DNA from: a virus
Strand: one strand, 5' to 3'
IMG/VR virus record: IMGVR_UViG_3300029309_000202
Location: 1-31,374 of that record
DNA: 31,374 bases
Shown piece after piece: positions 30,161 through 31,374 of the stretch (within the stretch, counting starts at the first letter, position 1; each line of letters starts with the position of its first letter). The notes beneath the pieces are model-generated. The model had not been told where the DNA came from. It ran no database searches and saw only the letters and a program-made list of their open reading frames with translations. Position numbers and translations under genes: made by a program.

Positions 30161-30643
30161 ATGGCTAATACTACGTTTAACGGTCCCGTCCGTTCTGAAA
30201 ACGGTTTTCAAGATATAACCAAAAACTCCACTACCGGTGCTGTAACTAGCACAATGACGCTTTCTACTTATGAAACGACCATTACGGTAGCGGATGGTGC
30301 CACCACGGGAAAAGAGTCTGCGATTGGTATCCCAGATAACTTCATCCCTATGGGCGTCACAATCGCTGTTACTACAGCCGCCGCGAACGCCGTAAATCTT
30401 CAAGATATTGGCACAGACGCTGATACTGACGGTTTTGTTGATGGTATCTCAGCCGCTGTGAATTCGACCGGATTTAAAGGGTTTTTCCCCTGTAATGGTG
30501 TCCTTGGAATGTCGGGTGGTACAACCACTGCGGCTACGGGCACAGCAGATGAGGTTGAGCTTGTTGTTTCGGGTGATCCCGGTGGCGACACGGTCATTGT
30601 CTTGAAGTTTTTTGGAATATCCAGCACTTCTGACGCATCCTAA
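30161..30643 (+). CDS. virion-type protein, beta-rich
   Basis: A 160-residue Thr/Ala/Gly/Val-rich protein (MANTTFNGPVRSENGFQ start) without charged clusters. AGGAG lies 7 bases before the ATG. The opening resembles a family of phage proteins found after capsid genes; head fibre or decoration are possible. No motif decides. Confidence 0.6.
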   Translation: MANTTFNGPVRSENGFQDITKNSTTGAVTSTMTLSTYETTITVADGATTGKESAIGIPDNFIPMGVTIAVTTAAANAVNLQDIGTDADTDGFVDGISAAVNSTGFKGFFPCNGVLGMSGGTTTAATGTADEVELVVSGDPGGDTVIVLKFFGISSTSDAS

Positions 30644-30655
30644 CGGGAGATACCC

Positions 30656-30928
30656 ATGGCTAATTCAGACGTAAGATCAAAGCGTCTGACCGGGACGGGC
30701 TCTGCTGGTGTAGGGCCTGCTCGTATTCGTCAGATTCAAGTTTTTTCTGCTTCAGGAACGCCTCGTCTTACTGTGACAGACGGGAGTGGCGGAAGCACTG
30801 TATTGGACTTGGATTTTTCTGCGAGCGAGACACACTCGGTCAATATTCCGGATGAAGGCATCAAAGTCTCTGACATTTTTGTCAGTGTTTTAACTAACAT
30901 TACGGCAATCACGGTATTTTTTAGCTGA
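30656..30928 (+). CDS. small virion-type beta protein
   Basis: A 90-residue beta-rich protein (IRQIQVFSASGTPRLTVTDG, LDLDFSASETHSV, VSDIFVSVLTNITAITVFF). It resembles short structural proteins after the capsid gene in other marine phages. The next gene begins at its stop (TGATGG). Confidence 0.6.
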   Translation: MANSDVRSKRLTGTGSAGVGPARIRQIQVFSASGTPRLTVTDGSGGSTVLDLDFSASETHSVNIPDEGIKVSDIFVSVLTNITAITVFFS

Positions 30929-31212
30929 TGGCTACTACCAAAGACGTAAAAAGACTTCCTTCGGGTCGTTTGAGTTATCGTGGAGAAACGTTTTCTGGCT
31001 ACAACAAGCCGAAAAAAACTCCCGGTAAGTCAAAAAAAAGCGCGGTTTTGGCTAAAAAAGGCAAAGAAGTAAAGCTTGTTCGTTTTGGTGACCCCAACAT
31101 GTCTATTAAAAAGTCACAGCCGGGTCGTAGAAGTAATTTTAGGGCACGTCATAATTGCGATACGGCAAAAGATAAGTTTTCGGCACGATATTGGTCTTGT
31201 AAGGCGTGGTAG
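30928..31212 (+). CDS. small basic protein with conserved C-terminal motif
   Basis: A 94-residue very basic protein (KKTPGKSKKSAVLAKKGK). The end, PGRRSNFRARHNCDTAKD followed by ARYWSCKAW, is a motif I recognise in many marine phage proteins encoded near capsid genes; the paired Cys and His could bind metal. Internal DNA-associated virion protein is a reasonable guess. Confidence 0.65.
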   Translation: MATTKDVKRLPSGRLSYRGETFSGYNKPKKTPGKSKKSAVLAKKGKEVKLVRFGDPNMSIKKSQPGRRSNFRARHNCDTAKDKFSARYWSCKAW

Positions 31213-31214
31213 CT

Positions 31215-31374
31215 ATGCGGGTAGAAGACGTTTTATCTAAGCTGGAAAAGCATGAGGCAGAGTGTGCACTTCGCTATGAGCGCATTGGAGAGCGGTTAGA
31301 CGACCAAAAAAACTCCTTAAAAGCTTTAGACATAAAAATTTGGGGTTTAGCTGTTTTAATTATAAGTGTCCCTG
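31215..31374 (+). CDS. small coiled-coil membrane protein, cut by window edge
   Basis: The first 53 codons are visible with no stop. A heptad-like helix (VLSKLEKHEAECALRYERIG, LDDQKNSLKALDIK) leads into a membrane segment (IWGLAVLIISV). This layout, a coiled coil followed by one transmembrane helix, resembles XhlA-like and other small phage proteins. Confidence 0.6.
   Translation, partial: MRVEDVLSKLEKHEAECALRYERIGERLDDQKNSLKALDIKIWGLAVLIISVP

Overview
The window looks like about 31 kb of the genome of a tailed double-stranded DNA phage, open at both ends. The gene content is replication, then small accessory genes, packaging, head and lysis genes. A P22-type portal, a family A DNA polymerase, a 3TM holin with an M15 endolysin and many tiny conserved ORFs resemble marine podovirus-like phages of Proteobacteria. 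Host and morphotype are inferences. I see no integrase, tRNA, CRISPR array or recognisable repressor gene, so lysogeny is neither shown nor excluded. Nearly all genes are on the plus strand and most start codons overlap the preceding stop. The exception is a truncated SNF2-type helicase on the minus strand at the left edge.

Layout. (1) 1-7044, replication: SNF2-type helicase (minus), a coiled-coil phage protein, a small membrane protein, a putative ssDNA-binding protein with an acidic tail, an archaeo-eukaryotic-type primase, a UvrD-like helicase, a zinc-ribbon miniprotein and a family A DNA polymerase with Leu at the position of E. coli Phe762. (2) 7037-12069, accessory: a good sigma70-type promoter overlaps the polymerase stop codon and leads into an exported small protein, an SNase-type nuclease, a ribbon-helix-helix protein, a SET-domain protein and a run of tiny membrane proteins. 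(3) 12070-12349: an AT-rich intergenic region with GGCGTAACC iterons in both orientations and one DnaA-box-like site, a candidate replication origin. (4) 12350-18736, packaging: the small and large terminase genes are split apart by a 4.3 kb accessory block. It contains a VRR-NUC-type nuclease, several small unknowns, a DUF932 protein and a Gp88-family protein. Four genes in this block carry a recurring leader made of a TATGCGATA-like element, a short GC hairpin and a TTGGGA ribosome-binding stretch; two copies are also preceded by near-identical terminators. A 0.5 kb noncoding hub precedes terL. (5) 18742-25411: large unknown virion-type proteins, an HExxH protein, the portal and a DUF4214-repeat protein. 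(6) 25411-26323, lysis: 3TM holin, a second small membrane protein and an M15 peptidase. (7) 26324 to the end, head: a GroES-like co-chaperonin, scaffold, structural proteins, major capsid protein, a terminator, then small virion-type proteins running off the right edge.

How the parts fit. The left block copies DNA, probably starting from or near the iteron region. The terminase and portal package it into a shell built from scaffold and capsid proteins, whose folding is probably assisted by host GroEL working with the phage GroES. The holin and M15 peptidase then release progeny. The parts that most deserve a second look are the repeated leader cassette between the terminase genes, three ParB-parS-like palindromes (10099, 27119, 30075), the iteron cluster at 12115-12201, and the 14-bp operator-like repeat beside the terL promoter.
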